Shown here: piece after piece, positions 5,885-13,180 of the stretch
Layout of the letters: every line of letters begins with the position of its first letter
Numbering within the stretch: the first letter of the stretch is position 1
Assembly (NCBI GenBank): GCA_043736395.1
Contig: JAYTCQ010000132.1
Span: 1-16,290 of the forward strand
Source of the DNA: JAFDVL01 sp043736395
GTDB taxonomy: Bacteria; Acidobacteriota; Blastocatellia; RBC074
Direction: 5' to 3'
DNA length: 16,290 bases
Made by a program: the position numbers and the translations under genes
The notes under the pieces: generated by a model
The model's input: only the letters and a program-made list of their open reading frames with translations
Databases searched by the model: none
What the model was told of the DNA's origin: nothing

Positions 5885-7128
5885 TGACGATGAATACGAA
5901 AACTGCTCCTGAATTTGATGTCGCAAAAATTCGCGCCGAGTTCCCAATTCTTAAGCAACAAGTGAACGGAAAACCGCTCGTATATTTAGACAACGCGGCG
6001 ACTTCGCAAAAGCCGCAATGTGTGATTGATACGATCACGCATTACTATTCAGCTCATAATTCCAACGTGCATCGCGGCGTACATTATTTGAGCCAACTGG
6101 CGACACGTGAATTAGAAGGCGCGCGCGACATCGTCAAAAAATTCCTGAACGCGGCGAGCGACAAAGAAATTATTTTTACCAAAGGCACAACCGACGGTAT
6201 CAATCTCGTAGCGCAAAGTTATGGCCGCAAATTCATCAAGGAAGGCGATGAGATCATCATCTCCGCACTGGAACATCACGCGAACATCGTGCCGTGGCAA
6301 ATGTTGTGCGAACAAACAGGTGCGGTGTTGCGCGTCATCCCGATGAATGATGACGGCGAATTGTTGATGGAGGAGTACGAAAAGTTACTCAATCCAAAAA
6401 CAAAATTCGTGTCGGTCAATTATGTTTCCAACGCGCTCGGCACGATCAATCCGGTGAAGCGCATCATCGAACTCGCACACGCGCAAGACGTTCCCGTGTT
6501 GATTGACGGCGCGCAATCGGCTCCGCATTTGAAAGTAGATGTGCGCGAATTGGATTGTGATTTCTATGCGTTTTCCGGCCACAAAGTTTGCGGCCCGACA
6601 GGTATTGGAATCCTCTACGGAAAACAACATCTGTTAGAGCAAATGCCTCCGGTGCAAGGCGGCGGCGATATGATTCGGACGGTGACGTTCGAGAAAACGA
6701 CGTACAACGATTTGCCTTATAAACTGGAAGCAGGCACGCCGCACATCGAAGGTGGCATTGGTTTAGGCCGTGCGATTCAATATCTGGAAAGTATTGGCTT
6801 AGAAAATATTGCGGCGTACGAAAATGAATTGTTGGACTACGCGACTGAATTAATTGGCGGCATCAAAGGCGTGCGCATCATCGGCACGGCGCGTGAAAAA
6901 GCGAGTGTCTTATCGTTCTTGATTGATGACATTCATCCACATGACATCGGTACAATTTTGGATCAGGAAGGCATCGCCATCCGCGCCGGGCATCATTGTG
7001 CGCAACCAATTATGCAACGATTCAACGTGCCTGCGACGGCGCGCGCGAGCTTCGCGTTTTACAATACAAAAGAAGAGATTGACGCGCTGGCCAATTCAAT
7101 TAATAAAGTTATTGAGGTTTTTGCATAA
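5884..7128 (+). CDS. sufS: Cysteine desulfurase SufS
   Basis: PLP-dependent group II cysteine desulfurase that converts L-cysteine to alanine and a protein-bound persulfide, the sulfur source for cluster assembly. The 414 residues fit the family (E. coli SufS 406). Visible motifs are YLDNAATSQKP (34-44), NVHRGVHYLS (61-70), ALEHHANIVPWQ (128-139), IDGAQS (207-212), the Schiff-base lysine K234 in SGHKVCGPTGIG, and the catalytic C372 in RAGHHCAQP, with the short active-site loop typical of SufS rather than IscS. The sulfur acceptor is presumably the SufU encoded just downstream. The start overlaps the DUF3817 stop, and the sufS stop overlaps the next gene's ATG (TAATG at 7126-7130). Confidence 0.97.
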   Translation: MTMNTKTAPEFDVAKIRAEFPILKQQVNGKPLVYLDNAATSQKPQCVIDTITHYYSAHNSNVHRGVHYLSQLATRELEGARDIVKKFLNAASDKEIIFTKGTTDGINLVAQSYGRKFIKEGDEIIISALEHHANIVPWQMLCEQTGAVLRVIPMNDDGELLMEEYEKLLNPKTKFVSVNYVSNALGTINPVKRIIELAHAQDVPVLIDGAQSAPHLKVDVRELDCDFYAFSGHKVCGPTGIGILYGKQHLLEQMPPVQGGGDMIRTVTFEKTTYNDLPYKLEAGTPHIEGGIGLGRAIQYLESIGLENIAAYENELLDYATELIGGIKGVRIIGTAREKASVLSFLIDDIHPHDIGTILDQEGIAIRAGHHCAQPIMQRFNVPATARASFAFYNTKEEIDALANSINKVIEVFA

Positions 7129-7406
7129 TGGTGAAGCGCGGGCTTTTTATTGCTGTTTTAGCTTTCTTTTTTCTAGCTTGCGATTTACCGAGCAATGAAA
7201 TAGTTAAGAGAGAGTTCTTAGATAAAAACCCTGGCGTTGAAGTCATCAACATTGAGCTAGTTTTTGAGCAGGATAACAATGTCGTTTATTTGATAAGTTA
7301 TAAAAAAAGTGCCAGCCCTGAAATAAAAAAACAGGACCTTGCCCTCCATGCTGCCCGAGGAAAGTGGCAATGGTGTGACGACAACACAGAGCGAAAGTGC
7401 AAATAA
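7128..7406 (+). CDS. Small predicted lipoprotein of unknown function
   Basis: A 92-residue protein with a lysine/arginine N-terminus, a hydrophobic stretch (residues 6-17) and a likely lipobox ending FLAC at C18, so it is probably exported and lipidated. Asp at the position after that cysteine would mean inner-membrane retention by the E. coli rule, if this organism follows it. The mature part (LPSNEIVKREFLDKNPGVEV, then a beta-rich segment and a KWQWCDDNTERKC end with two cysteines) matches no family I recognise. It begins within the sufS stop (TAATG) and ends 28 nt before sufU, so it belongs to the operon. An extracytoplasmic product inside a suf operon is unexpected. Confidence 0.7.
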   Translation: MVKRGLFIAVLAFFFLACDLPSNEIVKREFLDKNPGVEVINIELVFEQDNNVVYLISYKKSASPEIKKQDLALHAARGKWQWCDDNTERKCK

Positions 7407-7434
7407 CCTGATTGACGAAAAATTGAAATTCTAT

Positions 7435-7887
7435 ATGTCGGATTTAAGCGATTTATATCAACAAGTAATTTTGGATCACAACAAAAAGCCCAGAAATTTC
7501 AAGGCGCTCGAGACGCCTTCGATTACGCAGGAAGGCCACAATCCATTATGCGGCGATCACATTTCGTTGCAGTTGGAATTAGAAGGCGACGTCGTCAAGG
7601 ACGTAGGATTTCAGGGTTCCGGCTGTGCGATTTCCAAAGCCTCGTCTTCGATGATGACTACGGCGGTGAAAGGCAAAACGAAAGCCGAAGTGGAAATCAT
7701 GGCGGATGAATTTGTCAAAATGGTGCGCGGCGAACTTGATCCCGAAACCGAAGAAAATCATTTAGGCAGATTGAAAATTTTTGCCGGCGTCAAAGAATTT
7801 CCCGCTCGTGTAAAATGTGCTGCTCTCTCGTGGCGGACGGTGCAGGCTGCGATTGAGGGTTCTCCTGAACCAATCTCAACTGAATAA
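7435..7887 (+). CDS. sufU: SufU-type sulfur carrier / zinc-dependent sulfurtransferase
   Basis: SufU accepts sulfur from SufS through a zinc-bound cysteine and passes it to SufBCD; in Gram-positive and related SUF systems it replaces SufE. The 150-residue protein has all the ligand motifs: C39 and D41 in NPLCGDH, C64 in GFQGSGCAISKASSSM, and C128 in RVKCAALSWRTV. The stretch LGRLKIFAGVKEFPARVKC is the SufU-specific insertion that separates it from IscU, and the IscU-specific His is absent. ATG 7435 (MSDLSDLYQQVILDHN) is the family-typical start; a longer frame from 7339 overlaps the lipoprotein gene and is not supported. It is the last gene of the suf operon, and I see no clear intrinsic terminator right after it. 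Confidence 0.95.
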   Translation: MSDLSDLYQQVILDHNKKPRNFKALETPSITQEGHNPLCGDHISLQLELEGDVVKDVGFQGSGCAISKASSSMMTTAVKGKTKAEVEIMADEFVKMVRGELDPETEENHLGRLKIFAGVKEFPARVKCAALSWRTVQAAIEGSPEPISTE

Positions 7888-7990
7888 CCTGCTAACATTT
7901 GAACCGAAGAACTCAAAAAATAAACTCAACTGAGAGAAACTCTCCCTCGAAGACTTAATTCGCACTCTCTACTTAAGAAGTGTTTGCTAC

Positions 7991-8020
7991 TTGATTTATG
8001 ACTTATATTTTATTTATATA
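7991..8020 (+). promoter_or_regulatory. Candidate promoter for the M48-FHA gene
   Basis: TTGATT (7991-7996) and TATATA (8015-8020) are spaced by 18 bp in an AT-rich stretch 49 nt before the start codon. The 181-nt gap after sufU (7888-8068) also has a short hairpin (GAGAG-aaa-CTCTC, about 7933-7945) without a T tract, and nothing else I can identify. Confidence 0.35.
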
Positions 8021-8068
8021 GGTCATAGAGTTCTCCCCGCAAATTCAGGAATTAAATCGAGGTGTAAA

Positions 8069-9355
8069 ATGATCAGTGAAATTTCCTCGTCACGACAAAT
8101 CAGACTCCGTGATTTCCGCTATCCAAAAGAAAATCTTTCTTTGATTTTGACGTTCCTGATCCTGATCGCGATATACACCTGTGCGATTTTACTTTTTCCC
8201 CGGAGCGCCGCTCAAGTCTGGAACGCGCTGGCAATCACGGCTGGCGGAATCCTGGTTTACATCATCACCGTACTCATTCAGCAACGCTCAGTTTTCGGTA
8301 GCCTGGTGCGCGTCAGTCCACGACAATTCTCAGAAATTTATGAAGCCGGATCAATTGCAGCAGTACGGCTCTCAAGCCCGCTTTTACCGATTTATGTCAA
8401 GCGTTCATCTGAGCAAAATATCTATACACTGGGTTTCTCCAGACAACCGTTAATTGTGATTACTTCGTCCATGATTGACCAGATGTCTACTGAAAGTTTG
8501 CAATTTTTTATCGGGCGGGAAATTGGTCATATCAGAGCAGGTCACACCTGGTTGCGGACGCTGTTACATCCACTTGGCGCTGGGATTCCGTTGATTGGAA
8601 ACTTGCTCGACAGTGTGATTTTTGGGGACTGGATCAATCGTTCCGAATTCACAGCTGATCGGGCTGGATTTATTGCCTGCGATTCGTTGAGCGTTTCGGT
8701 GAGTTCAATGATTAAATTTGGAGTGGGAACAGTTCTCTTCCAAAAAATGGACATCCGCGAATTTCTTGAACAGGTGAATGATTTGCGCAGTGTTGGCGGG
8801 AGGGTGATGGAAATCATGGCGGAACAACCTTATTTGATTGAGCGAGTGCGTAAGCTTGTCCGTTTTGCGCTCTCCAAGGAATTCAATGGACAGCCCCCAT
8901 CTGAGCGTTTAAGCACCAGTATTCTGGGTCACCTGCCAGAAGAGTTTATTCATTCGAGACCAGTAAATTTCAACAGCTTGGAGCCAAACCCGCAAATAGA
9001 TGAAGACATCCTGCCAATTACAGTTGTTTCTAAAGAATTACCTATTTCTCAGTACTCCATTATTCCTGAATTAATTCTCGAAGTTGTGAAAAGTGGTGAA
9101 ACGTATCCGCTCCGCAGCCCCAGGACACGCATCGGTCGTAATTCTGATAACGACATCATTGTTTCTAATGACGACCGCATCAGTCGCTACCACGCAGAAA
9201 TTCTAGTAGAAGGCGATAAACTGATGATTCTTGATTGTGGGAGCCGCAATGGTGTTTGGCTTGACGGTGAAAGAATCGCTATGCGGACCGAACTCAAACC
9301 GAACAATCCGGTACGATTAGGAAAGAGGTTTACTTTTATCGTGAAAGAAGCGTGA
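8069..9355 (+). CDS. M48-peptidase-like membrane protein with C-terminal FHA domain
   Basis: A 428-residue protein with two N-terminal transmembrane helices (about 24-43 and 52-70), an M48-like domain (about 80-270) and a C-terminal FHA phosphothreonine-binding domain (about 335-428). The M48 region has the normal TSSMIDQMSTESLQFFIG lead-in and a second motif SEFTADRAG (E193, D197), but the first zinc motif reads GREIGHIRAGH: R150 replaces the first HExxH histidine, while E151 and H154 remain. A zinc ligand is therefore lost and it may be an inactive pseudoprotease. The FHA core is complete: RIGRN (R357), SRYH (S372, H375) and GSRNG (N394). I choose ATG 8069, which has GAGG (8059-8062) 6 nt upstream; the frame is open from 7991 but lacks support. 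It stands alone between promoter and terminator. The FHA domain suggests a phosphoprotein partner, unknown here. Confidence 0.85.
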   Translation: MISEISSSRQIRLRDFRYPKENLSLILTFLILIAIYTCAILLFPRSAAQVWNALAITAGGILVYIITVLIQQRSVFGSLVRVSPRQFSEIYEAGSIAAVRLSSPLLPIYVKRSSEQNIYTLGFSRQPLIVITSSMIDQMSTESLQFFIGREIGHIRAGHTWLRTLLHPLGAGIPLIGNLLDSVIFGDWINRSEFTADRAGFIACDSLSVSVSSMIKFGVGTVLFQKMDIREFLEQVNDLRSVGGRVMEIMAEQPYLIERVRKLVRFALSKEFNGQPPSERLSTSILGHLPEEFIHSRPVNFNSLEPNPQIDEDILPITVVSKELPISQYSIIPELILEVVKSGETYPLRSPRTRIGRNSDNDIIVSNDDRISRYHAEILVEGDKLMILDCGSRNGVWLDGERIAMRTELKPNNPVRLGKRFTFIVKEA

Positions 9356-9371
9356 AGAATTCTCAGAAAAT

Positions 9372-9412
9372 AAAAAAGCCGCGAAAGTTTAATAAACTCT
9401 CGCGGCTTTTTT
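9372..9412. terminator. Bidirectional intrinsic terminator
   Basis: AAAAAAGCCGCGA-a-AGTTT pairs with AAACT-c-TCGCGGCTTTTTT around an AAT loop, with one internal mismatch. The A tract before and T tract after make it work on both strands. It lies between the convergent M48-FHA gene (+, ending 9355) and the transpeptidase gene (-, ending 9427). Confidence 0.92.
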
Positions 9413-9426
9413 ATAATACCTGACTG

Positions 9427-10794
9427 TTACTCATCACGTTTTTCATCGTCTTTTTCTTCTTCGTTGGCCTCTAGTGATTTTGGTTTTGTAATCAACGGAG
9501 GCATCGCAGGAGTTGCGACCGGAGTAACTCTTGAGGCCGATGTCATTGTCGGATTCATAGACTGATCTCTGAGAAAACGATACGAAATCGCCCGGTAAAC
9601 ACGGCCTGCAATATCTGCGGCTTTCTTCCCAGCTTCTCCCCGTCCGGTAGTAATCACAGTGACCACCAGTCGCGGGTTATCAACGGAATTGAAGGAAGTA
9701 AACAATCCAAGCTTATCGCGGTCTGTACAGGTTCCGGTCTTGCCAGCCACTTGTCCCATTGGATCAAAAGCGGCTTTGCCCGTGCCAAAATTCACCGTGC
9801 CTGCCATCCCGGCTAACATTCTCAATCTATTTTCCGGTGTCATCTCAATTTTCCGCTTCAGTTGCGGCTTGAAATTCTCGGCGTCTTGAGGTGTCTTTGG
9901 AATACGCGGAACGTATAAGTATCCACCATTGGCAATCGCTGCTGTAAAAGTGGAAAGCTGCATAGCTGTAACGCCAAAGCCATCACCATGACTAGACATT
10001 AATGTCGTGTATTCCTCAGGGACAAACCCGGAACCTTCACTTGGCAAATTTACTCCGGTCATTTGACCAAACCCGAAGTTTTGCGCGTAACGAACAACAT
10101 TGTCATAGCCCAGACGACGTCCAAGTTCCTGGAAAAAAGGATTGTCAGAACGAGCAATTGCGTCTGTTAACACCATACTTCGTCCACGCGACGAGGTCAG
10201 CTCAACATTAGGATCAAAAACATTTTCCTGTAATGCCGCCAGACTAACAATTGGCTTGACTGTCGAACAAGGCTTGACCGGAGAACTCAATGCCATCTTT
10301 TGATTGACAACCGCGTAAACCCTACCATTCGTTGCGTCCATCACGACAACTGCCCCGGCTTTACCATCTAAAGCCTGAATTGCGGCGTTGCGAACATCAG
10401 GGTCCTGGCCAATGACTTCATCATTCATGATGTTATCAGCGGCTCCATTTCTGAGAGCTGCTTCGTGAGCAGCAATCGCCCGTAATTGTGCCGCACGGAT
10501 AGCCGCCAAACGCGCTAATTCCCGACGCCTGGCTTCTTCGGCGCGACGCCTCGCTTCAGCCGCAATCGCCGCACGTTGATTGGCTAATTGCCTTTTTTCA
10601 GCTTTTGATAATTTCCCACTTTTTTCACGTTTTGCCAGAGCCTTAAGGTCGGGGCCTTTAACTACTTTTTCTTTCTGTGAAGTTTTTGCTTTTGGTTTCG
10701 CAGCCGGACGCTTGCCTGCTGCCAATATTTCATTCCCACTTAAGATCAAACAAAATGCAATGAGGCAGATTGATAAACGGTACAACTTATTCAT
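9427..10794 (-). CDS. Secreted penicillin-binding transpeptidase-domain protein
   Basis: A 455-residue peptidoglycan DD-transpeptidase-like enzyme of the penicillin-binding superfamily. It has an N-terminal signal peptide (about 1-26, ending ILAAGK), then a Lys/Ala/Arg-rich low-complexity and coiled-coil stretch (about 28-115), then the transpeptidase domain (about 145-405). The three active-site motifs are S177-T-V-K180 in KPCSTVKP, S216-D-N218 and K352-T-G354 in GKTGT. No PBP dimerisation domain, glycosyltransferase domain or retained membrane anchor is seen, so it is shorter than FtsI or PBP2 class B enzymes. The tail after residue 410 is Pro/Thr-rich and ends acidic (EANEEEKDDEKRDE). The ATG at 10794 has a good AAAGGG ribosome-binding site and overlaps the upstream small gene by 8 nt. 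It could be a minor transpeptidase, a carboxypeptidase or a beta-lactam-binding regulator. Confidence 0.88.
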   Translation of the reverse strand: MNKLYRLSICLIAFCLILSGNEILAAGKRPAAKPKAKTSQKEKVVKGPDLKALAKREKSGKLSKAEKRQLANQRAAIAAEARRRAEEARRRELARLAAIRAAQLRAIAAHEAALRNGAADNIMNDEVIGQDPDVRNAAIQALDGKAGAVVVMDATNGRVYAVVNQKMALSSPVKPCSTVKPIVSLAALQENVFDPNVELTSSRGRSMVLTDAIARSDNPFFQELGRRLGYDNVVRYAQNFGFGQMTGVNLPSEGSGFVPEEYTTLMSSHGDGFGVTAMQLSTFTAAIANGGYLYVPRIPKTPQDAENFKPQLKRKIEMTPENRLRMLAGMAGTVNFGTGKAAFDPMGQVAGKTGTCTDRDKLGLFTSFNSVDNPRLVVTVITTGRGEAGKKAADIAGRVYRAISYRFLRDQSMNPTMTSASRVTPVATPAMPPLITKPKSLEANEEEKDDEKRDE

Positions 10795-11035
10795 CTATAA
10801 TTCCCTTTCTGTTATCACGTGACAGCTCTTCAAGGGCTTCTATTAAAAGGGGCAAAAATCGTCTCTCACTGAGAGGCCGACGTGTAACAGTTTTTTTGCA
10901 AAGCTTGGCTTTGATAATTGATTTGTGAGCTGGAGTGAAGCGCGCTCTGTGTGCGGACTTAAGCAAGTTTCCCCATTCCACCTGAGACGTTTCTGAACCA
11001 ATAAACTTGCCTGTACAATAGAGAAGAACGCGCAC
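10787..11035 (-). CDS. Small basic protein of unknown function upstream of the transpeptidase
   Basis: An 82-residue frame from a GTG start at 11035, supported by a near-perfect GGAGGAAG ribosome-binding site (11041-11048) 8 nt upstream. It begins RVLLYCTGKFIGSETSQVEW and has the basic core KSIIKAKLCKKTVTRRPLSE, then an acidic helix-like LLIEALEELSRDN and the end RKGIIDE. It overlaps the transpeptidase start by 8 nt, which suggests an operon with coupled translation. I do not recognise a family; no signal peptide or membrane helix is apparent. A different frame overlapping it (10843-11091) has no such ribosome-binding site and is rejected. It is likely real, because of the start signal and overlap, but unproven. 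Confidence 0.6.
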   Translation of the reverse strand: MRVLLYCTGKFIGSETSQVEWGNLLKSAHRARFTPAHKSIIKAKLCKKTVTRRPLSERRFLPLLIEALEELSRDNRKGIIDE

Positions 11036-11097
11036 TGTGGCTTCCTCCAAACTTTGTTAATACTTCTGACAAAGCCAGGGGGCAGGCGCACTGTGAT

Positions 11098-11126
11098 AAT
11101 ATAGCAAATCTTTTTGAGTTGGGCAA
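11098..11126 (-). promoter_or_regulatory. Candidate promoter for the 82-aa gene and transpeptidase
   Basis: On the minus strand TTGCCC (11126-11121) and TATATT (11103-11098) are separated by exactly 17 bp, giving four and five matches to the sigma-70 consensus. Transcription would begin near 11091, about 56 nt before the GTG start. Downstream, CTTTGT (11052-11057) and ACAAAG (11069-11074) form a 6-bp inverted repeat that could be an operator or mere chance. I see no clear promoter for the divergent kinase gene in the same 103-nt gap. Confidence 0.4.
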
Positions 11127-11138
11127 ATCTTATCGCTT

Positions 11139-12602
11139 ATGAGCCTTTTTTCAAGCTTTCGCGCACAAATGGTTTTCTTTGTTGCGGCAATGGTCTTATT
11201 GACGACTATCACGCTGCAAATACTGAATTTACAACTGGAACGACGCATCACAATTGCGGCGGAAGAACAGTTTAATGAAGTCAATCGCGCCATTGATTTA
11301 GCTGTGAATTCTTTTCCAAGCAAAGAATATTTGTATCAAATCACTCGCGATAATCAGATGACATTTTCACCGCAGTCAACGGTTCAAAATATCTTTATTA
11401 TCAGCAAAGAAGGTTCCGTAATCAATAGTACGAACGCTGACGACATGGATAGACCGCTGCGTCCTGAAATTGCAAATCTTCCGCCAGTGCGGCACAACGA
11501 ATCCGTTCCCCACACTAATTACAGCACAAGTAAAATCGAATTCCCGGTCGAAACCGAAAGCGGAACCCGCACCGTTTTATTGGTGATCTCACTCCAGCGA
11601 TTATCAAATGCGGTCAGTGATGTCGGGCAAATCCGGCTTTACGCCAGCATCGCGTTAGGATTAATCTTGCTGAGCATCACTGCGTTTCTAAGCCGCCGTT
11701 TCACCCGTCCCGTCACGCAACTTGCACAGGCGGCGCAGCGTGTCACCAAAGGCGATCTCGATTTTCAAGTGGACGCTTCTCATCGCAACGAAGTCGGAAT
11801 GCTGTCACAAACATTCAATGAAATGATCGGCGGATTACGCCGCAGCCGCGACCTTGAAGAAAAACTGCAACGCGCCGAACGTTCCGCAGTCGTAGGCCGT
11901 TTAGCTTCCGGCATAGCGCACGAAATCCGCAATCCGCTCAACTTTATGAATCTTTCGATTGATCATCTGCGATCACGTTTTATCGAACCGCCCAAGTCTA
12001 ATAACGAAGCCGAAATCATTCGCACCGAAGCTGCGAATATTCTTGGATTAATCAAAGACGAAATCGGTAGATTAAATCGGCTGGTCAGTGATTTTTTAAG
12101 CTACGGACGCCCCGCCAGATTTACGCTGCGTGACCTTGATGCGCGAAATTTAATCAACGAAGTCGAAGGGTTAGTACACACGCAAGCCGAACAACAAGGC
12201 GTCAAAGTTAATTCCTTTGTCGCTGAAAATTGCGATCCACATTTTCAAGCCGACGCCGAACAAATCAAAACCTGCTTTTCAAATTTAGTCATCAACGCCG
12301 TACAAGCTATGCCCGAAGGCGGAACATTAAATATCAACATCAGCAGCGACGAAACCGACATCCAATTTGAATTCCGCGACACAGGTTGCGGAATCGAAGC
12401 CGATCCGATCGAACAAATTTTTGAGCCGTATTATTCCACCAAAGAAACGGGTATCGGCTTAGGATTACCACTTACGAAAAAATTAATTGAAGACCACGGC
12501 GGTACGATGACTGTGGAGAGCGAGAAAGATAAAGGGACGACTTTTGTGGTAACTTTACCGCGTGAAGGAATAATAAAACAGGTAGTCGCATTAACTTCAT
12601 AA
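11139..12602 (+). CDS. Membrane sensor histidine kinase (NtrB/ZraS-like)
   Basis: A 487-residue sensor kinase that would autophosphorylate and pass phosphate to the NtrC-type regulator encoded at 13181. It has a transmembrane helix at about 10-30, an extracytoplasmic sensor region (about 35-165), a second helix (168-185), a HAMP domain with RRFTRPVTQLAQAA (186-238), and HisKA with H261 in GIAHEIRNPLNFM. The ATPase domain has N-box NLVINAVQAMPEGG (382-395), G1 DTGCGI (414-419), F-box IFEPYYSTK and G2 GIGLGLPLTKKLIEDHGG. This matches kinases paired with sigma-54 activators. Its sensor region has no family I can name, so the signal is unknown. No strong ribosome-binding site is seen before the ATG at 11139. 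The expected partner is separated by one unrelated gene. Confidence 0.92.
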   Translation: MSLFSSFRAQMVFFVAAMVLLTTITLQILNLQLERRITIAAEEQFNEVNRAIDLAVNSFPSKEYLYQITRDNQMTFSPQSTVQNIFIISKEGSVINSTNADDMDRPLRPEIANLPPVRHNESVPHTNYSTSKIEFPVETESGTRTVLLVISLQRLSNAVSDVGQIRLYASIALGLILLSITAFLSRRFTRPVTQLAQAAQRVTKGDLDFQVDASHRNEVGMLSQTFNEMIGGLRRSRDLEEKLQRAERSAVVGRLASGIAHEIRNPLNFMNLSIDHLRSRFIEPPKSNNEAEIIRTEAANILGLIKDEIGRLNRLVSDFLSYGRPARFTLRDLDARNLINEVEGLVHTQAEQQGVKVNSFVAENCDPHFQADAEQIKTCFSNLVINAVQAMPEGGTLNINISSDETDIQFEFRDTGCGIEADPIEQIFEPYYSTKETGIGLGLPLTKKLIEDHGGTMTVESEKDKGTTFVVTLPREGIIKQVVALTS

Positions 12603-12607
12603 ATACC

Positions 12608-13153
12608 ATGCGCGGAATAGTGTATACAGCAAATGAAACGTTCGATCCCTCGGACCATGAGGCGTGGCAAAACTATGTCGCGTGGTCAAAGTTGGATCAT
12701 TTAAAAGAAATCATTTCTCTTGATAATTCACTTTGCCCGAGTGTTGTTCCAGATTTGATCGAACAAGACTGGGATTACTTAGCGCCCGAATATTATTTAT
12801 TTGGGCTTTTCATTGACCCTACATACTTACTAAATCGAATCAAGGACAAGACCAAGTTTCAGGTACTCGCTATCTTACGAGAACCGCAAGACTACAATAC
12901 AAGCGAGTTCCACGATAAAAGATTTCATTTCAAAGGATACGATCTTATTGAGGAAGCCACGTGTATTAGTGCATTAACTAATTGTGGCGGCTTTGATTTG
13001 GCATTTTCAAATAACGACCTCTCCGAATACGGACTTATTACTGACTTTAATCGAGCATTAGAGATTAAAAATTTATTACAACAGCATTACCCAGATGAAC
13101 ATCATGCTGACTGTACAGTCTGGGCTATTTGGAAAATGGAAAGTGATATATAG
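12608..13153 (+). CDS. Hypothetical protein inserted between kinase and regulator
   Basis: A 181-residue protein beginning MRGIVYTANETFDPSDHEAW. It is rich in aromatic and acidic residues and soluble, with no signal peptide or membrane helix. Segments such as WSKLDHLKEIISLDNSLCP, FKGYDLIEEATCISALTNCGG and the HADCTVWAIWK end look like those of an uncharacterised family I have the impression of seeing in Bacteroidetes and scattered other phyla; I cannot name it or give a function. It starts 5 nt after the kinase stop and ends 27 nt before the response regulator. Its base composition is more AT-rich than its neighbours by eye, consistent with acquisition from elsewhere. Cotranscription with the two-component genes is likely; a role in that signalling is unproven. 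Confidence 0.75.
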   Translation: MRGIVYTANETFDPSDHEAWQNYVAWSKLDHLKEIISLDNSLCPSVVPDLIEQDWDYLAPEYYLFGLFIDPTYLLNRIKDKTKFQVLAILREPQDYNTSEFHDKRFHFKGYDLIEEATCISALTNCGGFDLAFSNNDLSEYGLITDFNRALEIKNLLQQHYPDEHHADCTVWAIWKMESDI

Positions 13154-13180
13154 CATTTCCCAATTTCAATTTTGTAAATC

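Noticed and set aside
7128..7406. Toxin, immunity or phage origin for the small accessory genes
   Set aside because: No integrase, transposase, tRNA-adjacent site or toxin motif was found; overlaps with suf genes point to stable operon members.
7339..7434. N-terminal extension of SufU to ATG 7339
   Set aside because: It overlaps the lipoprotein gene, has no family counterpart, and MSDLSDLYQQVILDHN at 7435 is the normal SufU start.
7991..8068. N-terminal extension of the M48-FHA protein to TTG 7991
   Set aside because: The ATG at 8069 has a good GAGG site, and the upstream stretch looks like AT-rich promoter sequence.
10843..11091. Second minus-strand ORF overlapping the 82-aa gene
   Set aside because: It is in another frame over the same bases and does not use the strong GGAGGAAG site.
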